Positions 1-6,292 of a stretch of DNA of 39,969 bases are shown piece by piece. The stretch comes from Clostridia bacterium (GTDB taxonomy: Bacteria; Bacillota; Clostridia; Oscillospirales; Acutalibacteraceae), in contig JAFQEE010000002.1 in the NCBI GenBank assembly GCA_017399175.1, positions 1 to 39,969 on the forward strand, read 5' to 3'. Both the position numbers and the translations under genes were made by a program. The notes under the pieces were generated by a model. That model was not told the origin of the DNA. It did no database searches and saw only the letters and a program-made list of their open reading frames with translations. How positions within the stretch are numbered: the first letter of the stretch is position 1; each line of letters begins with the position of its first letter.

Positions 1-21
1 GCAGAACAACCAATTAAATAG

Positions 22-107
22 GTCATTCTGAGGAGTGTAACGACGAAGAATCTCTGTTGGTTTTATTGTACACTTCAAAGGAGATTCTTCGCTACGCTCA
101 GAATGAC
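22..107. repeat. Family A palindromic repeat (full copy)
   Basis: The left arm begins GTCATTCTGAGGAGTG and the right arm ends CTACGCTCAGAATGAC, with a loop of about 25 bases between them. The same arms recur at about 14 other intergenic places in the window. It lies just beyond the terminator of the lysis cassette. No coding capacity is seen. Confidence 0.9.
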
Positions 108-142
108 AAACCAAATTGGTTACCCCGATAAATTATGATTTA

Positions 143-172
143 CACAATAAAGGAGGGTGCGAAACCCTCCTT
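143..172 (-). terminator. Intrinsic terminator of the lysis cassette
   Basis: A 9-bp perfect stem (AAGGAGGGT / ACCCTCCTT on the minus strand) with a 5-base loop is followed by TTTATTGTG. It lies 10 bases past the holin stop codon and closes the minus-strand transcription unit. The U-tract is short. Confidence 0.75.
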
Positions 173-182
173 ATCTGTTATG

Positions 183-428
183 CTATTCCTTTTTCTTCAA
201 CTGCTTTACTATCTGATTTCCGTAAACTGCTGTGCCTGTTACAAGGACACCCTGCACTACACTTTCAGGTGAAAGTCCCATAATGGCAATAGCACCTACA
301 ACACCAATTCCTGAAAGTATAATCGGAATAAATTTATCGGGAATTTTCTCTGTATCCTTTAAGATTACGCCGATTATATTAAGTACAGGAATGAGTATGA
401 GTGCATTTTCTGTAATAAATTCTATCAT
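183..428 (-). CDS. Phage-type holin (Hol44 / holin 5-like)
   Basis: An 81-residue membrane protein. It has a hydrophobic N-terminal helix (about residues 5-24), a charged turn (DTEKIPDKF), a second hydrophobic segment (about 33-55) and a short amphipathic region ending in a Lys-rich tail (KQLKKKE). This layout and the VYGNQIVKQLKKKE-type end match small clostridial phage holins, which permeabilise the membrane so that an endolysin can reach the wall. The RBS AAAGGAG lies 6 bases before the ATG. It is the last gene of the cassette, downstream of XhlA and a GH25 lysozyme, which supports the call. The exact holin family is from memory and not searched. Confidence 0.82.
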   Translation of the reverse strand: MIEFITENALILIPVLNIIGVILKDTEKIPDKFIPIILSGIGVVGAIAIMGLSPESVVQGVLVTGTAVYGNQIVKQLKKKE

Positions 429-443
429 AAATTTCTCCTTTTA

Positions 444-701
444 CTATTTAATAAACAAGCTGACCACAGCTCCGCAGACAGCACCCATAAAAGCCACAAT
501 CAGCTTATCCCACAATGATGCCGGTCGCTTTTTCAGTGCTTCAATGCTCTCTTTCAGTTCACCCAAGGTCACAAGCATACTGTCAAGTTTTGTAACGCTT
601 TGCACCTGAGTAAGAGTGACCTCGTTGATTTTTTTATAGAGAATTTTTATATCCTCTTCCACAGTATCGAGTCTGTGATTTATAACATCCGTTTCTGTCA
701 T
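444..701 (-). CDS. XhlA-like hemolysin / lysis accessory protein
   Basis: About 85 residues. The N-terminal two thirds form a heptad-type coiled coil (INHRLDTVEEDIKILYKKI onward), followed by one C-terminal transmembrane helix (about residues 62-82, LIVAFMGAVCGAVVSLFI). This is the XhlA architecture; XhlA acts with a holin and lysozyme in PBSX-like lysis cassettes. I chose the ATG at 701 because GGAGTG lies a good distance upstream. An ATG at 719 would add MKWSDV and overlap the lysozyme stop, but has a weaker site. Gene order lysozyme-XhlA-holin is the usual lysis order. Confidence 0.83.
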   Translation of the reverse strand: MTETDVINHRLDTVEEDIKILYKKINEVTLTQVQSVTKLDSMLVTLGELKESIEALKKRPASLWDKLIVAFMGAVCGAVVSLFIK

Positions 702-705
702 AACA

Positions 706-1590
706 TCACTCCATTTCACTCTTTTTCACATAACCTGTCACATTCTGACCCACAGGTCTTTTAAAAACTTTGTCCTTGGAGTTTGTTATTCTCATTCTGT
801 TATTCATAACCTTGTCGTCATATATGTAGTATTCACCACTGATTGTGTTTACCTCTTTTGACGCAGTTGCGGTAGCATAAAGCTTTGTATTTTTTAGTTT
901 CACTTTTTCTCCTGCAGCGAAGTTTTTTGTTACAGGTTTGGTGTTTTCCTGTTTTGACGGTTTGCCTTTCTCATAACCATTAAGACCGTTAAGCTTCATA
1001 ATTGACGGATAATGCTTATATGCTTCATTCAAATCCACATAACCGTTGATTCCGTCAACCTTACCCCTTGAGCTCTTCTGCCAGAGACCGTAAGGCTTAT
1101 CGAATGTGGGTTTTTCTGTCCATTGTGCAAGCCAGATATCGTAATTTTCAAAAATTTCGTCCTCAAAGTAGTTGTCAAGCCAATGCTTGTTGGCGTAAAT
1201 ACAGACATAATATCCGTAACTTTCCATTTTCTCGCAGAAGGCTTTTGCAATCTGTGAAATCTTTTTTCTCCCAAGAGAAGCAACTCCCGATTCCTCCATA
1301 TCGTATGCTATGGGATATTCAAAGGTCTTGCCCTTGAGTGCTGAATGGCAATATTCAGCCTCCTTGACCGCTTCTTCAGGTGTTCTTGCATAAGAGTAAT
1401 GGTATGCACCAACAGGAATACCTACTTTTTTAGCACCCTCATAATTGATATCAAAAAGAATGTCTGTGTTGCCTTTTCCCCAACCAAAAGTGGCACGAAT
1501 CATAGCAAACTGAATACCGTCAGCCTTGACGAGATTCCAGTTGATTCTCCCCTGCCACTTTGAAACATCTATCCCTTTATATACTGACAT
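706..1590 (-). CDS. GH25 lysozyme (endolysin) with SH3-like wall-binding domain
   Basis: About 294 residues. The N-terminal GH25 muramidase domain (about residues 1-205) carries the family landmarks GIDVSKWQG (Asp8) and YPIAYDMEESG (Asp97, Glu99). GH25 enzymes cleave the MurNAc-GlcNAc bond of peptidoglycan. After a linker, residues about 220-290 look like a bacterial SH3 domain (EVNTISGEYYIYDD..MRITNSKDKVFKRP) that would bind the wall. There is no signal peptide, so release depends on the holin encoded two genes downstream. I chose the ATG at 1590 because GGTGGTGAG lies just upstream; an upstream ATG at 1608 overlaps the preceding stop codon. It is translationally close to both neighbours. 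Confidence 0.93.
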   Translation of the reverse strand: MSVYKGIDVSKWQGRINWNLVKADGIQFAMIRATFGWGKGNTDILFDINYEGAKKVGIPVGAYHYSYARTPEEAVKEAEYCHSALKGKTFEYPIAYDMEESGVASLGRKKISQIAKAFCEKMESYGYYVCIYANKHWLDNYFEDEIFENYDIWLAQWTEKPTFDKPYGLWQKSSRGKVDGINGYVDLNEAYKHYPSIMKLNGLNGYEKGKPSKQENTKPVTKNFAAGEKVKLKNTKLYATATASKEVNTISGEYYIYDDKVMNNRMRITNSKDKVFKRPVGQNVTGYVKKSEME

Positions 1591-1604
1591 AAACTCACCA
1601 CCCA

Positions 1605-2354
1605 TCATCCTAATCGTGCAAGAATTTTTGCAATTTCAGCATCTACATATTCTTTTGATACTGAATTTTCAAGTTTTGTTTTGTCTTCATCGGTAAAGTC
1701 ATTTGTTGAAAGGCCTTTACCATCTTCCTTTTGCACAGTATTTCTCGTAATATAACTGACAACAGATTGTTCAAAATTTTTAAATGCATCATCCATTATA
1801 ACCTGTACTTCATCTGCTATTTTCTGGATGTACTCTACAATCACCTTGTTCTGAACAGCGTTTTCACTATATTTTGACATTTTTGTATCAATAGTAATGC
1901 TATCTCCCTTTTCACCTTTGAATGTGCCAAGTCGGATTGCCTCCAGCAACGCGTTGATTGAAAAGTCATTTTCCCTTGCGATTGAATTGTCCGTATCAGG
2001 AGAATAGTCAAATGACAGACAGAATTTTCTCGGTTTTACAACCTGTACCGTATTACCGTCTTCATCAATACTTATAATATTAAAATAACATTCAACACCT
2101 TTAAGGCAAGTCATTGTCATAGGAATATTATAGGTTATGGTATTTGCTTCTGTGTCCAAAGCAAGATATTGTGTTCTGACCTTTGTGCCCATAAGTGAAC
2201 GGTATTCGATATAGTATCTGTAATCTCCTATGTAATCAGGAGCAATATTAAATTTTAATGTTGTGGCGTTATGTTCCCACATAACACCTGCGTTTTCGTT
2301 GATTTCTCCTTGACTGTCGGGAGTAATATCAATAGAAATAATTTTATTTTCCAT
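1605..2354 (-). CDS. BppU-like phage baseplate upper / fibre protein
   Basis: A 249-residue protein. The N-terminal half is a beta-rich region (IISIDITPDSQGEINENAGV; YIEYRSLMGTKVRTQYLALD), as in the baseplate upper protein domains of Gram-positive siphophages. The middle has a short collagen-like GEKGDS segment, then YSENAVQNKVI, a helical stretch, and the motif KGLSTNDFTDEDKTKLE seen in many phage fibre proteins. It probably forms a trimeric fibre or receptor-binding piece. RBS ATAAGGAG. Its stop overlaps the region of the alternative lysozyme start. No tail tube, tape-measure or other baseplate gene lies nearby, so its role in a lysis cassette is unexplained. The family call rests on motif recall. 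Confidence 0.65.
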   Translation of the reverse strand: MENKIISIDITPDSQGEINENAGVMWEHNATTLKFNIAPDYIGDYRYYIEYRSLMGTKVRTQYLALDTEANTITYNIPMTMTCLKGVECYFNIISIDEDGNTVQVVKPRKFCLSFDYSPDTDNSIARENDFSINALLEAIRLGTFKGEKGDSITIDTKMSKYSENAVQNKVIVEYIQKIADEVQVIMDDAFKNFEQSVVSYITRNTVQKEDGKGLSTNDFTDEDKTKLENSVSKEYVDAEIAKILARLG

Positions 2355-2364
2355 AAAAATCTCC

Positions 2365-2589
2365 TTATTTTTTATAATAATTTTTAAGTTGTAAGGCTGT
2401 GTGCTCCATTTCGTATTTTATCTGGTAAAATTTGCGAAGCTTCCTTTCAAGCTCCTTAACAGCCGTTTGGTCCCCCGACTCTTTTGCCTTTTCAATGTCT
2501 TTTTTGCATCGATTTATAAAAAAATTCTGCAATGAAATATGATTTTCATATTCCTTTCCAAGCTCTGCAAGTGTTTTTTCAGTTTTCAA
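2365..2589 (-). CDS. Small charged coiled-coil protein, unknown function
   Basis: 74 residues, almost wholly helical and charged (ELGKEYENHISLQNFFINR; AVKELERKLRKFYQIKYEME). I do not recognise a family. The start is a TTG at 2587-2589 with GGAGGCGC just upstream, and it overlaps the last 11 bases of the HTH gene, so the two are probably translationally coupled. Its place between the regulator and the baseplate-like gene suggests a small structural or regulatory role in the cassette, but nothing in the sequence shows which. Confidence 0.7.
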   Translation of the reverse strand: MKTEKTLAELGKEYENHISLQNFFINRCKKDIEKAKESGDQTAVKELERKLRKFYQIKYEMEHTALQLKNYYKK

Positions 2590-2998
2590 ATTGCGCCTCC
2601 ATAGAAGTTGCTTTCTTAATCTGGGATAAAAAATCCTCCTTATGAGGAGGTTTTAATATTTCATTATAAAAAAGCACATATTTCAATGATGTTTCCAGTT
2701 TTTTCTTTATGGTGTCAATTGTTCTGTAAAAGGACGAGCGTGATATACAATATTTTTCAGAAATATCACCGATTGACATTTTGTTCTGCCAATAATCAAT
2801 GGCAATATTACGCTCTTTTGCTGTAAGTTCGTTCTGCATAACCGACCTTACCGTATCCATAAGTTTTCGTCTTTTGTCATACACAAGATATCTGACAAGT
2901 GTTTCGGCTGACTTTTTATCAACGACCTCAAAATTTTCCGTGAGATAGAAATATTCTTCTGTCGAGATACATTCCAACTGTCCGCTTTTATAAAGCAT
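2579..2998 (-). CDS. Sigma-70 region 4-like HTH regulator
   Basis: 139 residues. The C-terminal half holds a sigma region 4 / ArpU-like helix-turn-helix (LTAKERNIAIDYWQNKMSI, then GDISEKYCISRSSFYRTID, about residues 65-110). No region 2 is visible, so it is not a complete sigma factor. I chose the ATG at 2998 because AAAGGAGGG lies 7 bases upstream; the frame is open further upstream, but across the promoter and SOS box. It is the first gene of the cassette. By analogy with late regulators of phages and UviA-type regulators of bacteriocin release, it could drive or tune the cassette. That is inference. Confidence 0.72.
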   Translation of the reverse strand: MLYKSGQLECISTEEYFYLTENFEVVDKKSAETLVRYLVYDKRRKLMDTVRSVMQNELTAKERNIAIDYWQNKMSIGDISEKYCISRSSFYRTIDTIKKKLETSLKYVLFYNEILKPPHKEDFLSQIKKATSMEAQFEN

Positions 2999-3055
2999 TA
3001 AAATCCCTCCTTTTGAAAAAAGAAAAACGCATATATTTTCATACACACGTTTTAT

Positions 3056-3069
3056 CGAACATTTGTTCG
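3056..3069. promoter_or_regulatory. LexA (SOS) box, perfect palindrome
   Basis: The 14-mer CGAACATTTGTTCG has perfect 5-bp arms and fits the Gram-positive LexA/DinR consensus CGAAC-N4-GTTCG. It lies just downstream of the -10 box of the cassette promoter, where bound LexA would block transcription start. It implies induction of the lysis cassette by DNA damage. Confidence 0.85.
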
Positions 3070-3082
3070 CCTTGCAATTTCT

Positions 3083-3111
3083 ATTGTAGCAGTAATTTTT
3101 ATTGTTGTCAA
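3083..3111 (-). promoter_or_regulatory. Sigma-A promoter of the lysis cassette
   Basis: On the minus strand, TTGACA (3106-3111) and TACAAT (3083-3088) are separated by exactly 17 bases. This is a near-consensus housekeeping promoter that would be strong unless repressed. The LexA box lies 13 bases after the -10. Confidence 0.85.
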
Positions 3112-3130
3112 CAGGAAAATAATTAAAGAC

Positions 3131-3166
3131 ATAAAAAAAGACGGAAATCATACGATTCCCGTCTTA
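3131..3166 (-). terminator. Intrinsic terminator of the secreted-peptide gene
   Basis: On the minus strand the stem AAGACGGGAATC pairs with GATTTCCGTCTT (one mismatch) and is followed by TTTTTTTA. It lies 17 bases past the stop codon of the 66-aa peptide gene and separates it from the cassette promoter. Confidence 0.88.
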
Positions 3167-3183
3167 ACTGTTTTAATTAAATC

Positions 3184-3384
3184 TTATTTGAAAATAATAC
3201 CGATGATTTCACCCAACGCTCTTAAAATATTAGCAAATAAATCAATAATTGTATCAATAAAACTTATTGTGTCTGTAGGAAGTTCACTTGGAAGCTCCGC
3301 AGCATCTGCGCCTGCTGCAAACGCAGTAACACACATAGCCAACATCATAGCAACTGTAAGTGCCATTGAAAGTGCTTTTTTCAT
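3184..3384 (-). CDS. Small secreted peptide with amphipathic C-terminus
   Basis: 66 residues. Residues 1-23 form a classic signal peptide (MKKALSMALTVAMMLAMCV, then TAFA and probable cleavage). The mature part, about 43 residues, starts acidic and proline-containing (ADAAELPSELPTD) and ends in a hydrophobic/amphipathic helix (ISFIDTIIDLFANILRALG, then EIIGIIFK). RBS AAAGGAA before the ATG. It has its own strong promoter and terminator. It resembles short exported peptides of unknown role in clostridia. A membrane-active peptide is possible, but no immunity, processing or transport gene sits beside it. Confidence 0.75.
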   Translation of the reverse strand: MKKALSMALTVAMMLAMCVTAFAAGADAAELPSELPTDTISFIDTIIDLFANILRALGEIIGIIFK

Positions 3385-3442
3385 AAAAATCAGTTCCTTT
3401 CTTGTAATAACTTTTTGTGTATATAATTCATTTTATGTGATA

Positions 3443-3471
3443 ATTATATATAATGAAAAATTAAAAGTCAA
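3443..3471 (-). promoter_or_regulatory. Promoter of the secreted-peptide gene
   Basis: On the minus strand, TTGACT (3466-3471) and a perfect TATAAT (3443-3448) are 17 bases apart. The leader to the ATG is about 50 bases. Confidence 0.8.
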
Positions 3472-3593
3472 CAAGTTTTAAGTCGAAAATTGATTACAAA
3501 AACGATTATGAACACTTGCCATTATTTCTGAACATTATTATTGTTTTTTATCAGAATAAATGAGAATACTATATTGTATCAGGGGGTGAAAAA

Positions 3594-3782
3594 ATGCTTT
3601 TTGGTAAGAAAAAACAGGCAGAAAAGAACAGAGAAACCCGAAAGGAAATCAAAAAAATCAGTGAAGAAATTGCAAAAATCTGGAACAGCGAAGAAGATAC
3701 AAAGCAGTTTGACGCAGAAGGCTGGTACACAGGAAATCCAAAGGATGCAGAAGTTCCCGTTCAGGACGCGGATGATTTGTAA
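3594..3782 (+). CDS. Small Lys-rich/acidic protein, unknown
   Basis: 62 residues. The N-terminal half is very basic and helical (FGKKKQAEKNRETRKEIKK), and the C-terminal half is acidic and probably extended (FDAEGWYTGNPKDAEVPV, ending DADDL). There are no membrane segments. GGGGGTG lies 6 bases before the ATG. A longer overlapping frame from 3541 has no comparable ribosome site and a less natural composition, so I treat this frame as the gene. Family and function are not recognised. Confidence 0.6.
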   Translation: MLFGKKKQAEKNRETRKEIKKISEEIAKIWNSEEDTKQFDAEGWYTGNPKDAEVPVQDADDL

Positions 3783-3809
3783 ATTCGGAATTCGTAATGC
3801 GTAATTATA
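3782..3809. repeat. Degenerate 'TAATTCG/TAATGCG' tandem heptamers
   Basis: Short tandem units (ATTCGGAATTCGTAATGCGT...) follow the stop codon of the 62-aa gene. The same units recur at 39838-39871. Confidence 0.7.
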
Positions 3810-3812
3810 TTT

Positions 3813-3930
3813 GGCTCCCTCTGACGAGGGAGCTGTCAACGGAGTTGACTGAGGGAGAGATTTAGTGAAAGGATAATCCTATCTCTCCCTCCGTCTGCTA
3901 TCGCAGACACCTCCCTCGTCAGAGGGAGGC
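3813..3930. repeat. Family B palindromic repeat (CTCCCTCTGACGAGGGAG type)
   Basis: The left arm GGCTCCCTCTGACGAGGGAG and the right arm CTCCCTCGTCAGAGGGAGGC are inverted copies. Between them lie nested small hairpins (GTCAACGGAGTTGAC; GTCTGCTATCGCAGAC). A second copy starts at the very end of the window. It holds no gene. Together with the rimP promoter and leader it fills the 338-base gap before rimP. Confidence 0.9.
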
Positions 3931-3986
3931 AAAGCACGATACTCCTATACATTATAAATGAAAAAGAACCAATTTCCAAAAAAGGG

Positions 3987-4015
3987 TTGATTTTTTATAT
4001 ATTATATGGTATTAT
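3987..4015 (+). promoter_or_regulatory. Promoter of the rimP-nusA-infB operon
   Basis: TTGATT (3987-3992) and TATTAT (4010-4015) are 17 bases apart, about 105 bases before rimP. No other good promoter was seen before ribF. Confidence 0.65.
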
Positions 4016-4040
4016 TTGCTATGTAAGAATATTCGTGATT

Positions 4041-4070
4041 TTGAGAGAGTGGGGCGACCCGCTCTCTCAA
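4041..4070 (+). promoter_or_regulatory. rimP leader hairpin with GCGA tetraloop
   Basis: A 13-bp stem (TTGAGAGAGTGGG / CCCGCTCTCTCAA, one G-T pair) is capped by GCGA, a GNRA tetraloop. It lies in the 5' leader between promoter and rimP. It is not followed directly by a T-run, so it is probably a leader structure (RNA stability or autoregulation) and not a simple terminator. Confidence 0.7.
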
Positions 4071-4120
4071 ACTTATGTGAGTGTTTTTTATGACAATTTA
4101 ATATTTTACAGGAGGTTTCT

Positions 4121-4603
4121 ATGAAAAAGAACACTGCCTCAGTGGTTTGGGATATTGCCCAGCCCATTGCTGACGAATTAGGTCTTATTCTCTGGGACGT
4201 TAAATTCGTTAAGGAAGGTGCAAGATGGTATCTTCGCATCACAATCGACAAGGAAGACGGCGTTTCTATCGACGACTGTGTCAATATGCATCACGCTATT
4301 GACGGACCTTTGGATGAAGCTGACCCTATTGAACAGGCTTATAATCTTCAGGTACAATCCCCCGGTATTGAACGCGAGCTTTGCAGAGATTTTCACTTTG
4401 AGTGCTATTTAGGTGAAAAAATTCAGGTACGACTTATCAAGGCTTTTGAAGGCAAACGAGAATACAAGGGTATTCTTATTGACTATGATAATGATAGTGT
4501 CACAATCGCTATTGATGAGGAAACTGAAATGAACATATTAAAGAAAGAAGCATCATGGATTAAGGCTGACGATTTCGGTGGAATCGGAAGCATTGACGAA
4601 TGA
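4121..4603 (+). CDS. rimP: Ribosome maturation factor RimP
   Basis: 160 residues, the usual length. It is needed for late 30S subunit maturation. Residues 1-80 match the RimP N-terminal domain (ELGLILWDVKFVKEGARWYL; ITIDKEDGVSIDDCV). The signature LQVQSPGIERELCRDFHF follows, and then the SH3-like C-terminal domain. RBS AGGAGG lies 6 bases before the ATG. It is the first gene of the operon, 21 bases before nusA, which is the standard arrangement in Firmicutes. Confidence 0.97.
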   Translation: MKKNTASVVWDIAQPIADELGLILWDVKFVKEGARWYLRITIDKEDGVSIDDCVNMHHAIDGPLDEADPIEQAYNLQVQSPGIERELCRDFHFECYLGEKIQVRLIKAFEGKREYKGILIDYDNDSVTIAIDEETEMNILKKEASWIKADDFGGIGSIDE

Positions 4604-4624
4604 AAGCAGGAGGTTTTATAGAAA

Positions 4625-5674
4625 ATGAATAAGAATTTTTTTGAAGCAGTTGCGCTGATGGAAAAGGAAACAGGTATTCAGGCTGATTACCTTTATGACA
4701 AAATCAGCGAAGCTATCGTAAAGGCTGTTAGAAAAGACTATAATAACAAGGACGTTGTTTCTTGTGACATCGACCCTGAAGCTCGTACAATGAGAGTTTA
4801 TGTTCACCTTAACATTGTTGATGAGCTTGAAGATTGGGATACAGATATCCTTGTTGAAGATGCACTTGAATATCGTGCAGACGCAAAGGCTGGCGAAACT
4901 CTTGAAATCGACCTTGACACAATGAAGTTCGGTCGAATTGCTGCACAGACAGCAAAGCATGTTATCCGTCAGGGTATCAAGGATGCTGAACGCGGTCAGG
5001 TTATTAAAGATTTCCAGTCAAAGACAAAAGACCTTGTTACTGCAAAGGTAAGCAGAATCGACCCTGTTACAGGAAATGTTACACTTGAAATCGGTAAGGG
5101 CACAGCAGTTCTTCCGAAGGGTGAACAGGTTCCCGGTGAAACATTCACAGAAGGACAGCTTATCAAGGTTTACATCAGCGATGTTAAAGAAACAACTCGC
5201 GGACCAAGCATTATGATTTCAAGAACTCATTCAGGTCTTGTAAAAAGACTTTTTGAACAGGAAGTTCCTGAAATTTCAGAGGGTATCGTTACAATTCACT
5301 CTGTTTCCCGTGAAGCAGGTATCAGAACAAAGATGGCTGTTAGCAGTGCAGACGAAAATGTTGACCCAATCGGTTCATGTATCGGTCAGCGTGGTGCTCG
5401 TGTTAACAACATTGTTGAGGTTCTTGGCGGCGAAAAGATTGACATTGTGAAATACAACGAAGACCCTGCACAGTTTATTGCTGCTGCGCTTGCTCCTGCA
5501 AACGTACTCGAAGTTGAAATTATTGACGCAGATGCAAAATCATGTCAGGTTACAGTTCCTGACCACCAGTTATCTCTCGCTATCGGCAACAAGGGCTTGA
5601 ATGCAAAGCTTGCTGCTAAGCTTACAGGCTGGAAAATCGACATTAAGCCTGAAAGCGGTTTCTACGAGGGCTAA
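4625..5674 (+). CDS. nusA: Transcription termination/antitermination factor NusA
   Basis: 349 residues, the short Firmicutes form without C-terminal acidic repeats. The N-terminal RNA-polymerase-binding domain covers about residues 1-125, followed by an S1 domain (about 130-200), KH1 (about 230-280, with [18 protein letters not shown]) and KH2 (about 300-345, with [20 protein letters not shown]). NusA binds RNA polymerase and nascent RNA and modulates pausing and termination. RBS AGGAGG. It lies between rimP and rnpM. Confidence 0.98.
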   Translation: MNKNFFEAVALMEKETGIQADYLYDKISEAIVKAVRKDYNNKDVVSCDIDPEARTMRVYVHLNIVDELEDWDTDILVEDALEYRADAKAGETLEIDLDTMKFGRIAAQTAKHVIRQGIKDAERGQVIKDFQSKTKDLVTAKVSRIDPVTGNVTLEIGKGTAVLPKGEQVPGETFTEGQLIKVYISDVKETTRGPSIMISRTHSGLVKRLFEQEVPEISEGIVTIHSVSREAGIRTKMAVSSADENVDPIGSCIGQRGARVNNIVEVLGGEKIDIVKYNEDPAQFIAAALAPANVLEVEIIDADAKSCQVTVPDHQLSLAIGNKGLNAKLAAKLTGWKIDIKPESGFYEG

Positions 5675-5703
5675 TCACTATTAAGATAAAAGGAGATGAA
5701 GTC

Positions 5704-5973
5704 GTGAAGCAGAAAAAAATTCCAATGCGAAGATGTAACGGTTGTAATGAACAAAAGCCTAAAAATGAGCTCATCAGAATCGTCAGAAGTCCTGAGGGTG
5801 AAATAAGCCTTGACCTTAAAGGCAAAGCATCAGGCAGAGGTGCATATATCTGTAACGATTTGGAATGTCTCCGAAAAGTGAGAAAATCACGCAGAATCGA
5901 CAGAACATTTGAAATGACTATACCTGACACCGTTTATGACAGTCTGGAGGAACAGATTAAAAACAATGATTAA
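5704..5973 (+). CDS. rnpM: RNase P modulator RnpM (YlxR family)
   Basis: 89 residues. The YlxR fold is evident from RRCNGCNEQKPKNELIRIVR near the start and GKASGRGAYICND in the middle. In B. subtilis the homologue binds RNase P RNA and modulates its activity. The start is GTG with AAAGGAG upstream. The stop codon overlaps the start region of the next gene. Its position after nusA is conserved. Confidence 0.93.
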   Translation: MKQKKIPMRRCNGCNEQKPKNELIRIVRSPEGEISLDLKGKASGRGAYICNDLECLRKVRKSRRIDRTFEMTIPDTVYDSLEEQIKNND

Positions 5974-6292
5974 CGAAAAATTAAGCGGACTTTTGGGATT
6001 GTGCCGTCGTGCAGGAAAAATGTCGTTAGGACACGACGCAGTAATCACTTCAATCAAAAAAAGAAAAGCGAAGTTGGTTATCACCTGTTGCGACACTTCA
6101 GAAAGACTTAAAAGAGAAATGCAGGATGAATGTTCTTATGATAACAGAAATATTAAATATATAGATGTATCATTTGATATGAAAGAACTTTCACTTTGCA
6201 TTAATGCTCGTGCAGGAGTTATTTCAATTGACGACAGCTCATTCGCAGAAAGAATGGCAGAAATTATAACGGGAGGTTATGTAAATGATTAA
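5966..6292 (+). CDS. ylxQ: L7Ae-family RNA-binding protein YlxQ
   Basis: 108 residues. The L7Ae/L30e fold signature is visible ([20 protein letters not shown], then [13 protein letters not shown]). YlxQ-type proteins bind kink-turn RNAs; the physiological role is poorly defined. I chose the ATG at 5966, which overlaps the end of rnpM and has GGAGG about 15 bases upstream. An ATG at 5936 would lie inside rnpM. The end overlaps the start of infB by 8 bases, so translation is probably coupled. Confidence 0.9.
   Translation: MINEKLSGLLGLCRRAGKMSLGHDAVITSIKKRKAKLVITCCDTSERLKREMQDECSYDNRNIKYIDVSFDMKELSLCINARAGVISIDDSSFAERMAEIITGGYVND

Noticed and set aside
1-3111. Complete prophage or phage-tail-like particle locus
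   Set aside because: No integrase, terminase, capsid, sheath, tube or tape-measure gene and no attachment-site duplication is visible in the window; only the lysis-type genes and one baseplate-like gene are present.
3541-3804. 87-aa frame overlapping the 62-aa gene
   Set aside because: No good ribosome site, and it shares its DNA with the better supported 62-aa frame in another phase.
4041-4070. Intrinsic terminator before rimP
   Set aside because: The stem is strong but no T-run follows directly; the nearest one (GTTTTTTAT) is 14 bases away.
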